This document shows positions 1 to 7,449 of a stretch of 64,000 bases of DNA, in pieces (position 1 is the first letter of the stretch; every line of letters begins with the position of its first letter). Source of the stretch: Pseudomonadota bacterium. GTDB lineage: Bacteria; Pseudomonadota; Alphaproteobacteria; Sphingomonadales; Sphingomonadaceae. A model generated the notes under the pieces. That model was not told the origin of the DNA. It worked only from the letters and a program-made list of their open reading frames with translations, and ran no database searches. The stretch covers positions 62,001 to 126,000 of the forward strand of contig JAIUPN010000014.1 of assembly GCA_020160755.1 (NCBI GenBank), written 5' to 3'. The position numbers and the translations under genes are program-made.

Positions 1-1
1 A

Positions 2-691
2 CCGCGCGTGATCGATTACGCGCAGGACCGCCGCGGCAAGGTGATCTTTCCGAAAAACTGGCGGCCGTGCGAAGGCTGCAACAAGAAGGATTGGGACGGT
101 CGGCCGATGCCGCGCTTCGCGCGCTCGGGCAAGCAGCTGATGGACCCGATCACCGCCTATCAGGTCGTCCATATGCTCGAAGGCGTCGTCCAGCGCGGCA
201 CCGCGGTGCGGCTGCGCGACCTCGATGTGCCGCTGTTCGGCAAGACGGGCACGACCTCGGGGCCGAACGACGTCTGGTTCGTCGGCGGCACCCCCGATGT
301 GGTCGCGGGCATGTATATCGGCTTTGATCAGCCGCGCAGCATGGGCGGCTATGCCCAGGGCGGCAGCTATGCCGCGCCGATCTTCAAGGATTTCGCGCTC
401 GCCGCGCTCGCCGACCGCCAGCCGATACCCTTTTCGGCGCCGAAGGGCGTGCGTATGGTGCGCATCGACCGCCAGTCGGGGCGCCGCGTCTATGGCGCAT
501 GGCCGGGCACCGATCCCAAGGCGTCGATCATCTGGGAGGCGTTCAAGCCCGAAAGCGAACCGCGCCGGACGATCCGCGAAGACGAAATCAAACCGATCAA
601 GGCGCCGAAGCGGCAGAGCGCACCGACGCAGAAGGGGTCGTCGGGACGGACCGACAGCGACTTCCTCGACGACCGCGGCGGCATTATCTGA
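2..691 (+). CDS. mrcA: Penicillin-binding protein 1A, C-terminal part (5' end outside window)
   Basis: This reading frame is open at the left window edge, so only the last 229 codons are present. They hold the end of the penicillin-binding transpeptidase domain: the KTG box is seen as FGKTGTTSGPNDVWFVGG near base 240, followed by the usual GMYIGFDQP strand. The family is a bifunctional glycosyltransferase/transpeptidase anchored in the inner membrane that polymerises and cross-links peptidoglycan. The tail after the domain is Lys/Arg/Pro-rich and looks disordered. The active-site serine and the glycosyltransferase domain lie upstream and cannot be checked. Assignment to class A (1A) rather than another PBP rests on the KTG context and tail, plus the common ponA-prfB order in sphingomonads, which is from memory. 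Confidence 0.85.
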   Translation, partial: PRVIDYAQDRRGKVIFPKNWRPCEGCNKKDWDGRPMPRFARSGKQLMDPITAYQVVHMLEGVVQRGTAVRLRDLDVPLFGKTGTTSGPNDVWFVGGTPDVVAGMYIGFDQPRSMGGYAQGGSYAAPIFKDFALAALADRQPIPFSAPKGVRMVRIDRQSGRRVYGAWPGTDPKASIIWEAFKPESEPRRTIREDEIKPIKAPKRQSAPTQKGSSGRTDSDFLDDRGGII

Positions 692-763
692 CGCCGCGCA
701 CCGCCTTCCCTTGCGGCTCGCGAGGCCGTAAGGGCGGGACCAACATATTTCAGGAGCAAGGAC

Positions 764-1891
764 ATGCGCGCCGAAGCGCAGGATCATATCGACAAGATTG
801 GCGCCGCGCTGGCGCTGTTGCGGCGTTTCCTCGACTGGGACCGCGCGGTGCGGCGCCTCGACGAACTGAACGCAAAGGTCGAAGACCCGACGCTGTGGAA
901 CGATGCCAAGGCGGCGCAGGAGGTCATGCGCGAACGCCGCCGGCTCGACGAAGCAATCACCGCGACGCGCGCGATCGAAACCGAATGCGCCGACACCGCC
1001 GAGTTGATCGAGCTCGCCGAGATGGAAGGCGACGAGGCGATGGTCGACGAGGCCGTCGCGTCGCTCGCCGCGCTGGCCGAACGCGCCGAGGAAGACAAGA
1101 TCAAGGCGCTGCTCGCGGGCGAGGCCGACGCCAACGACTGCTACATCGAAGTCCATGCCGGCGCCGGCGGGACCGAGAGTCAGGATTGGGCCGAAATGCT
1201 TCAGCGCATGTATATGCGCTGGGCTGAAAAGCGCCGGATGAAGGTCGAGCTGGTCGAATATCAGGCCGGCGAACAGGCGGGAATCAAGTCGGCGACGATG
1301 CTGGTGAAGGGCGAGAATGCCTATGGTTATGCGAAGACCGAAAGCGGCGTCCACCGCCTCGTCCGCATCTCGCCCTACGACAGCTCGGCGCGGCGCCACA
1401 CCAGCTTCTCGTCGGTGTGGGTCTATCCGGTGATCGACGATAATATCGAGATCGAGATCAACGAAGGCGATCTCAAGATCGACACCTATCGCGCCTCGGG
1501 CGCGGGCGGGCAGCACGTCAACACGACCGATTCAGCGGTGCGCATCACGCACATCCCGACGGGCATCGTCGTCGCGAGCCAGAACGACCGGTCGCAGCAC
1601 AAGAACCGCGCGACCGCGATGGGGATGTTGAAGGCGCGGATGTACGAGGCCGAGCTGCAAAAGCGGGAGGCCGCGGCATCGGGCGAATATCAGGCAAAGA
1701 CCGAGATCGGCTGGGGCCACCAGATCCGCTCCTACGTCCTCCAGCCCTATCAGCTGGTGAAGGACCTGCGCACCGGGGTGACTTCGACCGCACCCGGCGA
1801 TGTACTCGACGGCGCGCTCGACCCCTTCATGGCGGCGGCGCTGTCGCAGAAGGTGACGGGCGAAAAGGTCGAGGTGGAGGATATCGATTGA
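764..1891 (+). CDS. prfB: Peptide chain release factor 2
   Basis: RF2 recognises UGA and UAA stop codons in the ribosomal A site and triggers peptide release. The 375-residue protein has the catalytic GGQ tripeptide (ASGAGGQHVNTTDS, about residue 248) and the codon-recognition loop (VRISPYDSSARRHTSF), where the classic SPF reads SPY. The N-terminal region runs straight through LLRRFLDWDRAVRRL with no in-frame TGA, so the autoregulatory +1 frameshift known from E. coli prfB is absent. The start is an ATG preceded by AGGAGCAAGGAC. The stop codon overlaps the ATG of the next gene (TGATG), suggesting translational coupling. Confidence 0.97.
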   Translation: MRAEAQDHIDKIGAALALLRRFLDWDRAVRRLDELNAKVEDPTLWNDAKAAQEVMRERRRLDEAITATRAIETECADTAELIELAEMEGDEAMVDEAVASLAALAERAEEDKIKALLAGEADANDCYIEVHAGAGGTESQDWAEMLQRMYMRWAEKRRMKVELVEYQAGEQAGIKSATMLVKGENAYGYAKTESGVHRLVRISPYDSSARRHTSFSSVWVYPVIDDNIEIEINEGDLKIDTYRASGAGGQHVNTTDSAVRITHIPTGIVVASQNDRSQHKNRATAMGMLKARMYEAELQKREAAASGEYQAKTEIGWGHQIRSYVLQPYQLVKDLRTGVTSTAPGDVLDGALDPFMAAALSQKVTGEKVEVEDID

Positions 1892-2610
1892 TGAAGCGCG
1901 CCGCCGTCGTCCTGCTGGCGCTTCTGCCGCTGCTCAATGGCTGCGACGCGCCGTGGGACGATGACAGCGACCGGACCGAGACCGCGCGCGACTTTCCGCC
2001 CGCCGACCGGCCGGTGGCGCCGACGGTCTCGACCAAATGGTCGACCGAGGAAGCGCGCGACCGGGTCAACGAAGCCGACGATGTCATGGATTCCGCCGAC
2101 GTCCGTCCGAATATGACCGTCGCCGACATCGGCGCGGGCGACGGCTATTACACCGTGCGCCTCGCGCAGCGCGTCGGCGCGGGCGGCCGCGTGCTCGCGC
2201 AGGACATCATTCCCGAGGTGATCGAGCGGCTGGCCGACCGTGTCGCGCGCGAGCGGCTCGATAATGTCTCGCTGAAGCTCGGCGCGGTCGACGATCCGCG
2301 CTTGCCCGCAGCCAGCTTCGACCGCGTCTTCATGGTCCATATGTATCACGAGATCGGCGAGCCTTATGCCTTCCTGTGGCGATTGCGTCCGGCGCTGCGC
2401 AAGGGCGGGCAGGTGATCGTCGTCGACGGCGACCGGCCGATCGCGCAGCATGGCACGCCGTTCCGCCTGCTCGTCTGCGAGTTCGAGGCCGTGGGGTACA
2501 AGCTCGTCTCCTACGACGACAAGCAGCACGCCGGCGGCTATCTCGCGCGCTTCGCGCCGGAGGGGAAACGCCCCCGGCCCGACGCGATCAAGGTGTGCGA
2601 TAATCCCTGA
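1891..2610 (+). CDS. Class I SAM-dependent methyltransferase-like lipoprotein
   Basis: The 239-residue product begins with a lipoprotein signal peptide (MKRAAVVLLALLPLLNGC; lipobox LLNG-C), then a short linker rich in charged residues, then a Rossmann methyltransferase core with motif I VADIGAGDGYYTVRLAQ and a post-I acidic residue in VLAQDI. Later motifs (FDRVFMVHMYHEI, LRKGGQVIVVDGD) also fit the class I fold. The ATG overlaps the prfB stop, so it is probably co-translated. Members of this exported group are annotated as methyltransferases, but S-adenosylmethionine is not known in the periplasm, so substrate and activity are open. Not PrmC: the NPPY motif of the release-factor methylase is absent. 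Confidence 0.75.
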   Translation: MKRAAVVLLALLPLLNGCDAPWDDDSDRTETARDFPPADRPVAPTVSTKWSTEEARDRVNEADDVMDSADVRPNMTVADIGAGDGYYTVRLAQRVGAGGRVLAQDIIPEVIERLADRVARERLDNVSLKLGAVDDPRLPAASFDRVFMVHMYHEIGEPYAFLWRLRPALRKGGQVIVVDGDRPIAQHGTPFRLLVCEFEAVGYKLVSYDDKQHAGGYLARFAPEGKRPRPDAIKVCDNP

Positions 2611-2646
2611 CGGAATCGCTCCTTCCGCAGGCGGGAGGGAGGCCTT

Positions 2647-3021
2647 TCAATAGACGATCAGCCGGTCCTCGGCGCCCACTTCGGCGAGAAAACTGACCAG
2701 CCCCGCGGCGCGAACGTGCGGCACCAGTTCGGTTGCCGCGATGCCGACGAGCGCCATGCCCGACTGGCACACGAACAGCGCGACCTCCATCGCGATCGCT
2801 TCCTCGACGAGCCACGCAAGGTCGGGCTGTCCCGCGGCGCGGCGCGCCTCGTCGCCGGCAAAGGACACCGGATCGCGCAGCAGCGCCGCAGCTTCGCCCT
2901 GCAGGAAGATACGCACCGCGCGGCCGAGCGCCGCCGCCGCCATTCCCGCCTCCAGCGCCGCGTATAGTCGCCGTCCTTCGGCGACCGCGACGATGATGTT
3001 CAGGCTTTGCATATCGGGCAC
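2647..3021 (-). CDS. DsrE/DsrF-like sulfur-relay family protein
   Basis: A 124-residue alpha/beta protein with the DsrE-family layout: an N-terminal strand LNIIVAVAEGRRLYAALEAG, then GRAVRIFLQGEAA, and a conserved cysteine in VALFVCQSGMAL that in characterised members carries persulfide. It overlaps the 3' end of the upstream moeB/thiF-like gene by about 20 bases and is almost certainly co-transcribed with it. An alternative ATG lies at 3012. The linkage suggests a role in sulfur transfer to a carrier protein, but the precise partner is inference. Confidence 0.7.
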   Translation of the reverse strand: MPDMQSLNIIVAVAEGRRLYAALEAGMAAAALGRAVRIFLQGEAAALLRDPVSFAGDEARRAAGQPDLAWLVEEAIAMEVALFVCQSGMALVGIAATELVPHVRAAGLVSFLAEVGAEDRLIVY

Positions 3022-3749
3022 TCGGGATCCTCGGGCACGCCGACTTCACGCCAGCGCCGCTCGAGCATATCGACGATCGCGAGGCGGCCCGTCAACGGCG
3101 CGCCCCAGCCGGTCAGCGCACGCACCGCCTCCAGCGCCGCCATCGTCCCGATCATCCCGGCGAGCGCGCCCATTACGCCGGTTTCGGCGCAATTGATTCC
3201 CTCGCGGTCGGGATCGCTCCCGACAAGGCAGGCATAGCAGGCCTGTCCGGCGCGCCAGCCTTCGTAAAGCGCGACTTGCCCCTCGAACGCGCCGATGGCG
3301 GCGCTGAGCAGCGGGACGTGCAGCGCGATCGCGGCGCGGTTTACCGCGAGCCGCGTATCGAAATTGTCGCAGCCGTCGAGGATCAGGCTGGCGCCCGACA
3401 GCAGCTCTTCGGCGTTCCTGTCGTCGAGCCGTTCGGCGACCGCGACCGCCTCGGCGTGCGGGTTGATCCGCCGTGCCGCATCGGCCGCGACCTCGGCCTT
3501 GCGCGCGCCGATATCGGCATCAGTGAACAGCGGCTGGCGGTGCAGGTTCGACAGTTCGATCACGTCATGATCGACGATCGTCAGCTTGCCGACGCCCGCC
3601 GCCGCCAGATAGGTGATCGCCGGACAACCGATCCCGCCCGCGCCGATGACCGCGACATGCGCGCCTTTCAGCTTCGCCTGCCCGGCGCCGCCGAACGCCG
3701 GCAGGATGATCTGGCGCGCGTACCGGTCGAGTTCGGCGTCGCTCAGCAA
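3000..3749 (-). CDS. moeB: ThiF/MoeB/HesA family adenylyltransferase
   Basis: The 249-residue E1-like enzyme has the Rossmann ATP-binding signature VAVIGAGGIGCPAITYLAAAG, the DxxxLSNLHRQ segment (IELSNLHRQPLF) and four zinc-ligand cysteines in two CxxC pairs (CYAC and CPIC, the latter at the very C-terminus). The family adenylates the C-terminal glycine of MoaD, ThiS or similar ubiquitin-like carriers. The frame is open upstream, but family proteins begin at the equivalent of LLSDAELDRYARQIILP, so I place the start at a TTG directly after the dut stop; an ATG at 3797 inside dut is the alternative. It cannot be decided from sequence alone whether the carrier is MoaD or ThiS. Confidence 0.88.
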   Translation of the reverse strand: MLSDAELDRYARQIILPAFGGAGQAKLKGAHVAVIGAGGIGCPAITYLAAAGVGKLTIVDHDVIELSNLHRQPLFTDADIGARKAEVAADAARRINPHAEAVAVAERLDDRNAEELLSGASLILDGCDNFDTRLAVNRAAIALHVPLLSAAIGAFEGQVALYEGWRAGQACYACLVGSDPDREGINCAETGVMGALAGMIGTMAALEAVRALTGWGAPLTGRLAIVDMLERRWREVGVPEDPECPICKA

Positions 3750-3750
3750 A

Positions 3751-4305
3751 TTATTCTGCCGGTCGGCGCAGCTTGATGCCCGACAGCGATCCGACATTTT
3801 CGGGGATGCTGTCTTCGACCGCATCGTCGGGATCGCTCGCAACTCCGGTCGAACCGAAACCGCCCGCGCCGCGCGCTGTCTCGTCGAGCGTTTCGACTTC
3901 CGCAAAGGCGGCGCGCTGGACGGGGGCGGGGACGAGCTGCGCGATGCGGTCGCCGCGCTTGATGTCGAACGGTTCGTCGCCGAGGTTGGCGAGGATCACC
4001 TTCACTTCGCCGCGATAGTCGCTGTCGATCGTGCCGGGGGTGTTGAGGCACGTCACGCCATGCTTGAGCGCGAGGCCCGAACGCGGGCGCACCTGCACCT
4101 CGTAACCCGCCGGGATCGCCATCGCGAAGCCGGTTGCGACCGCGTGGCGCGCACCGGGACGGAGCGTCAGCGTTTCGGCCGCGACGACGTCCATCCCCGC
4201 CGCGCCATCGCTCGCATAGGCGGGCAGGGGCAGGCCGCCGCCGTTGGGCAACCGCTGGATAGCGATTTCAATCTCTTTGAACGGGTGCACGGGTTTCGAG
4301 CTCAT
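3751..4305 (-). CDS. dut: dUTP diphosphatase (dUTPase)
   Basis: Hydrolyses dUTP to dUMP and pyrophosphate, keeping uracil out of DNA and supplying dTMP synthesis. All five trimeric dUTPase motifs are visible: AAGMDVVAA (I), RPRSGLALKHG (II), GTIDSDYRGEV (III), KRGDRIAQLV (IV) and the glycine-rich GAGGFGSTGV (V) near the C-terminus. At 184 residues it is longer than the usual ~150 because of an extra 30-residue Asp/Glu-rich tail after motif V. The start overlaps the end of coaBC by 38 bases; GGAAAAGATC precedes the ATG. Confidence 0.96.
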   Translation of the reverse strand: MSSKPVHPFKEIEIAIQRLPNGGGLPLPAYASDGAAGMDVVAAETLTLRPGARHAVATGFAMAIPAGYEVQVRPRSGLALKHGVTCLNTPGTIDSDYRGEVKVILANLGDEPFDIKRGDRIAQLVPAPVQRAAFAEVETLDETARGAGGFGSTGVASDPDDAVEDSIPENVGSLSGIKLRRPAE

Positions 4306-5548
4306 CGGCGATCTTTTCCATCAATTTGCGGGCGACGGCGTCCTTCGGCAGCCGGTCCCAGCTGTCTACGCCGTCTTTGCTAACGATATGCACCCGGTTG
4401 TTCGCGCCGCCCATCGGGTCGGCGGCGACGTCGTTGGCGACGATCCAGTCGCAGCCCTTGCGCGCAAGCTTCGCCTGCGCATGGGCGATGACGTCGTTGG
4501 TTTCGGCGGCAAAGCCGATCAGTAGCGGCGGGCGGTCGGCGCTTTTGGCGACGGTCGCCAGAATGTCGGGATTTTCGGTGAGCGCGAGCGGCGGGACCTG
4601 CCCGCTGCCGTCCTTCTTGATCTTTTGCGGCGCGGTGTCCGCGGCGCGCCAGTCTGCGACCGCGGCGACCATGATCGCGGCATCGACGGGCAGGCCCCCG
4701 GCAACTTCGGCCGCCATTTCGACCGCGGTCTCGACATCGACGCGAATCACGCCGGGCGGGGTGGGCAAGTCGACCGGCCCCGCGACCAGCAGCACCTCGG
4801 CGCCGGCTTCGGCGGCCGCGGCGGCGATCGCAAAGCCCTGCTTTCCGCTCGACCGGTTGGCAATGTAGCGCACCGGGTCGATCGGCTCGTGCGTCGGCCC
4901 GGCGGTGATCAGGATGCGGCGGCCGTACAACGGGCGCCGGTTCGCGGGAGCGAAGTCGGGTTGTCCGGCTAGCGCCTCCGGAGCGTTCAACGCCACCGGC
5001 ACCGGCGCACGGGCCAGCGCCGCATCGATCGCGTCGATGATCGCCTGCGGTTCGGGCAGGCGGCCGGGACCATATTCGCCGCACGCCATCTCGCCCTCAT
5101 CGGGTTGCATCACCGTGACGCCGTCGCCGCGCAGCGTGGCGACATTGCGCTGTGTTGCGGCGTGCAGCCACATGCGCACATTCATCGCGGGCGCGGCGAG
5201 CACCGGCTTGTCGGTCGCGAGGAGCAGCGTCGTCGCGAGGTCGTCGGCGATCCCTGCCGCCATCTTCGCCAGCAAGTCGGCCGTTGCCGGCGCGACGACG
5301 ACGAGGTCGGCCTCGCGGCTGAGCTGGATATGCCCCATTTCGACCTCGTCCTTGAGGTCGAAGAGGTTGGTGTAGACCTTGTTTTCGCTGAGTGCCGCGA
5401 GCGTCAGCGGGGTCACGAACTGCTCGCCCGCGCGCGTGATCACGCAGCGGACGATATGGCCGCTCTTGCGGAGCAGGCGGACGAGTTCGATCGATTTATA
5501 GGCTGCGATACCGCCGCCGACGATGAGCAGGATGCGAGGCTTGGTCAC
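4268..5548 (-). CDS. coaBC: Bifunctional phosphopantothenoylcysteine decarboxylase / phosphopantothenate-cysteine ligase
   Basis: Catalyses two consecutive steps of coenzyme A synthesis. The N-terminal CoaC flavoprotein domain shows GGGIAAYKSIELVRLLRKSG, the PAMNVRMW motif and the catalytic cysteine clamp MACGEYGPGR (about residues 150-165). The C-terminal CoaB domain starts near residue 205 with RILITAGPTHEPIDPVRYI and SSGKQG, and contains KIKKDGSG. The length of 426 residues is normal for a full bifunctional enzyme. The coaBC-dut order is widely conserved in bacteria, supporting both calls. Confidence 0.97.
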   Translation of the reverse strand: MTKPRILLIVGGGIAAYKSIELVRLLRKSGHIVRCVITRAGEQFVTPLTLAALSENKVYTNLFDLKDEVEMGHIQLSREADLVVVAPATADLLAKMAAGIADDLATTLLLATDKPVLAAPAMNVRMWLHAATQRNVATLRGDGVTVMQPDEGEMACGEYGPGRLPEPQAIIDAIDAALARAPVPVALNAPEALAGQPDFAPANRRPLYGRRILITAGPTHEPIDPVRYIANRSSGKQGFAIAAAAAEAGAEVLLVAGPVDLPTPPGVIRVDVETAVEMAAEVAGGLPVDAAIMVAAVADWRAADTAPQKIKKDGSGQVPPLALTENPDILATVAKSADRPPLLIGFAAETNDVIAHAQAKLARKGCDWIVANDVAADPMGGANNRVHIVSKDGVDSWDRLPKDAVARKLMEKIADELETRAPVQRD

Positions 5549-5610
5549 GCGCCTGCATATGGCGTGAAAAAGCCCCGCCGACTAGGCCCTGTTCGCCGCG
5601 ACACGATCGG

Positions 5611-7359
5611 CTATTTGTTGCCGGCGAGCGTGAAGGGGGTCGAGTAGAAAATCGAAATCACCGTCGCCTTGTCTTCGCCGCCGCCCCATTCGTGGGAGAG
5701 CTGCACGCCGCCATTCAACCCGTTTTCCTTGTCAAAGGCGACATAGAAAGGAGCGACCGCCTTATAGCGATCTTCGATCTCGCTATAGGTGAAGGACGGT
5801 GCGAGGCCGATTTCGGGCAGATAGCGGTGCAGACGGGTCAGCGGGATGCGCGTCCGGACCTCCGCGCCCAGTTCGAACCCCGAATCGCGCGACGGCGGCA
5901 AGATGTTGAACTTTTCGCATTTTCGGTTGCTCGCCCCCGCAACGGGCGCTCCGCCGACCAGCGGCGGATCGATCGTGCAGAATTCGACGTCTTTCGCCGC
6001 CTTTTCGATACTCCATTTCCGACCGAATTTGGCGCGGGGGATGAGCGTCAGGCCGTCGAGCAGGGGCAGGTCGACGGGCCAGTGATAAAAGACATATCCG
6101 TTGAGCGACCAATCATAGGTCACCTTTCTCGCCCCGCCGAGCGTTTCGAACTTCAGTGTGGAGAGCAAAGGCGGATTCGTCGCCGGGAGGAGGACCGCGG
6201 GCGCAAAGCCCGCGGGGTCGATGAAGGAAAAGCGTTGCCGCGTGAATTCGCCCGACACGCCGAAGCCGAACTCGGGGAGTTCCTCCTTGCCGGGGGTAAT
6301 CCAGAACCCGGCATTATAGGCGTCGATCGCCTCCGGCCGTTTGAAGGCGCCGTGCTTTTTCGTCGCGAATGCCCAGCGCAGCAAATTTTCGTAGCGGCAC
6401 GGATCGTCGGCACCGGCGCTTGCTGCGTCGCCGCTCGCCAGCGCGCCGCTCGCCGGTCGCGGATCGAAAATATCCGCCTGGAGTCTGGCGTCGTCGGCCT
6501 TCTTCTTCACATCGGCACGGCACAGCGCGACAAGCGCCGCAACCTTCTCCTTGCCGAGCGTCGCGAGCGTCGCTTGGCCCTTCTCGCCGGAGGACTTCGG
6601 CCGCCATGGATAATATTGCATGCTGAAACCCAGCGACAGGCCCAGCGGCTTGTCGGACAGGTCGGAGAAGTCGCCGATATAGCCGCCATTGTCCTCGTCG
6701 AAGGTCGCGCTCGCGCCGAGCGAAAGCGTTCGCGTAATCGCGCGCAGATTCCCCTCCTCATCGTCCTCTTTCAGGCGGCTGAGCGGGAAATCGTTGACCA
6801 GGCCGACATTCGTGCCCTTTTTCGAGGCGGTGATCGCGCCGCGGAAGTTGCCGGTCGAGCTTCCGAGGCTTCGGGGCGGCGGGCCGCCGGTGCGCCAAAC
6901 CTCCGTTCCGTCCGGCTCCCTGATCCTCGTCGCCAGATGCCCGAGGAGCTGGTCTTCCTTGGCGTCGGTTCGCTCGACATAGTCGCGGAAGCTGTGGTCG
7001 CAATCGAGATAGGGCGTCGCCGACAGTTGGTTCGGCGGCACCGGCCGGGCGCATTGCGCGATATCTGCCTGTGTGGTTTCGACCGGGCGCGGGGATGACC
7101 CGGATTGCCGATCGAGCAGGTCGCGGATCAGCGCCTCGGCTCTCGCCGCGGACTCTTCGGCCGCTTTGGCATCTTTGCGCGCCTGCTCGGCGGCCTTGCG
7201 CAACTCGGCGATCTGCGCTTCGAGCGATACGGACGCATTTTCGGCGGACACCCGCGGGGACGGCTGTGCGCCGCCGGGGGTTGCCCATGCCGCAAACGCC
7301 AGGCTCGTGCCGGCTGCCAACCACCCCGATCGCACAGACGTGCGTGCCCATCCTGCCAT
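5611..7359 (-). CDS. Unrecognised envelope protein with signal peptide, coiled coil and probable beta-barrel
   Basis: I do not recognise this 582-residue protein. A signal peptide (MAGWARTSVRSGW..., cleavage near GGAQPSP) is followed by an Ala/Glu/Lys-rich coiled coil (about residues 35-85: AQIAELRKAAEQARKDAKAA), then a long region with alternating aromatic/charged strands and short turns typical of outer-membrane barrels (for example KVTYDWSLNGYVFYHWPVDL, FYVAFDKENGLNGGVQLSH). The last residues (ISIFYSTPFTLAGNK) are strand-like but lack a terminal aromatic. An upstream in-frame ATG at 7383 would lengthen the N-terminus by 8; I prefer 7359 because GGGGGG precedes it and the signal peptide is better formed. 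It sits between ubiB and coaBC with small gaps on both sides. Confidence 0.6.
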   Translation of the reverse strand: MAGWARTSVRSGWLAAGTSLAFAAWATPGGAQPSPRVSAENASVSLEAQIAELRKAAEQARKDAKAAEESAARAEALIRDLLDRQSGSSPRPVETTQADIAQCARPVPPNQLSATPYLDCDHSFRDYVERTDAKEDQLLGHLATRIREPDGTEVWRTGGPPPRSLGSSTGNFRGAITASKKGTNVGLVNDFPLSRLKEDDEEGNLRAITRTLSLGASATFDEDNGGYIGDFSDLSDKPLGLSLGFSMQYYPWRPKSSGEKGQATLATLGKEKVAALVALCRADVKKKADDARLQADIFDPRPASGALASGDAASAGADDPCRYENLLRWAFATKKHGAFKRPEAIDAYNAGFWITPGKEELPEFGFGVSGEFTRQRFSFIDPAGFAPAVLLPATNPPLLSTLKFETLGGARKVTYDWSLNGYVFYHWPVDLPLLDGLTLIPRAKFGRKWSIEKAAKDVEFCTIDPPLVGGAPVAGASNRKCEKFNILPPSRDSGFELGAEVRTRIPLTRLHRYLPEIGLAPSFTYSEIEDRYKAVAPFYVAFDKENGLNGGVQLSHEWGGGEDKATVISIFYSTPFTLAGNK

Positions 7360-7449
7360 AACACCCCCCGATGTTTGCCCCATGAAATGGAAGGACTAGG
7401 GCGTGATCATCGGCTCCGATAGGATCGATGCGTCAAAAATGGACCGAAT

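Noticed and set aside
764..860. Programmed +1 frameshift in prfB
   Set aside because: The frame is continuous from the ATG with AGGAGCAAGGAC upstream and has no in-frame TGA at the equivalent position.
1891..2610. Methyltransferase after prfB as PrmC (release factor methylase)
   Set aside because: PrmC-specific NPPY motif is absent and the protein has a lipoprotein signal.
3750..3905. N-terminal 52-residue extension of the MoeB-like protein
   Set aside because: It overlaps dut, is Arg/Ser-rich and unlike family N-termini; a TTG right after the dut stop gives the normal family start.
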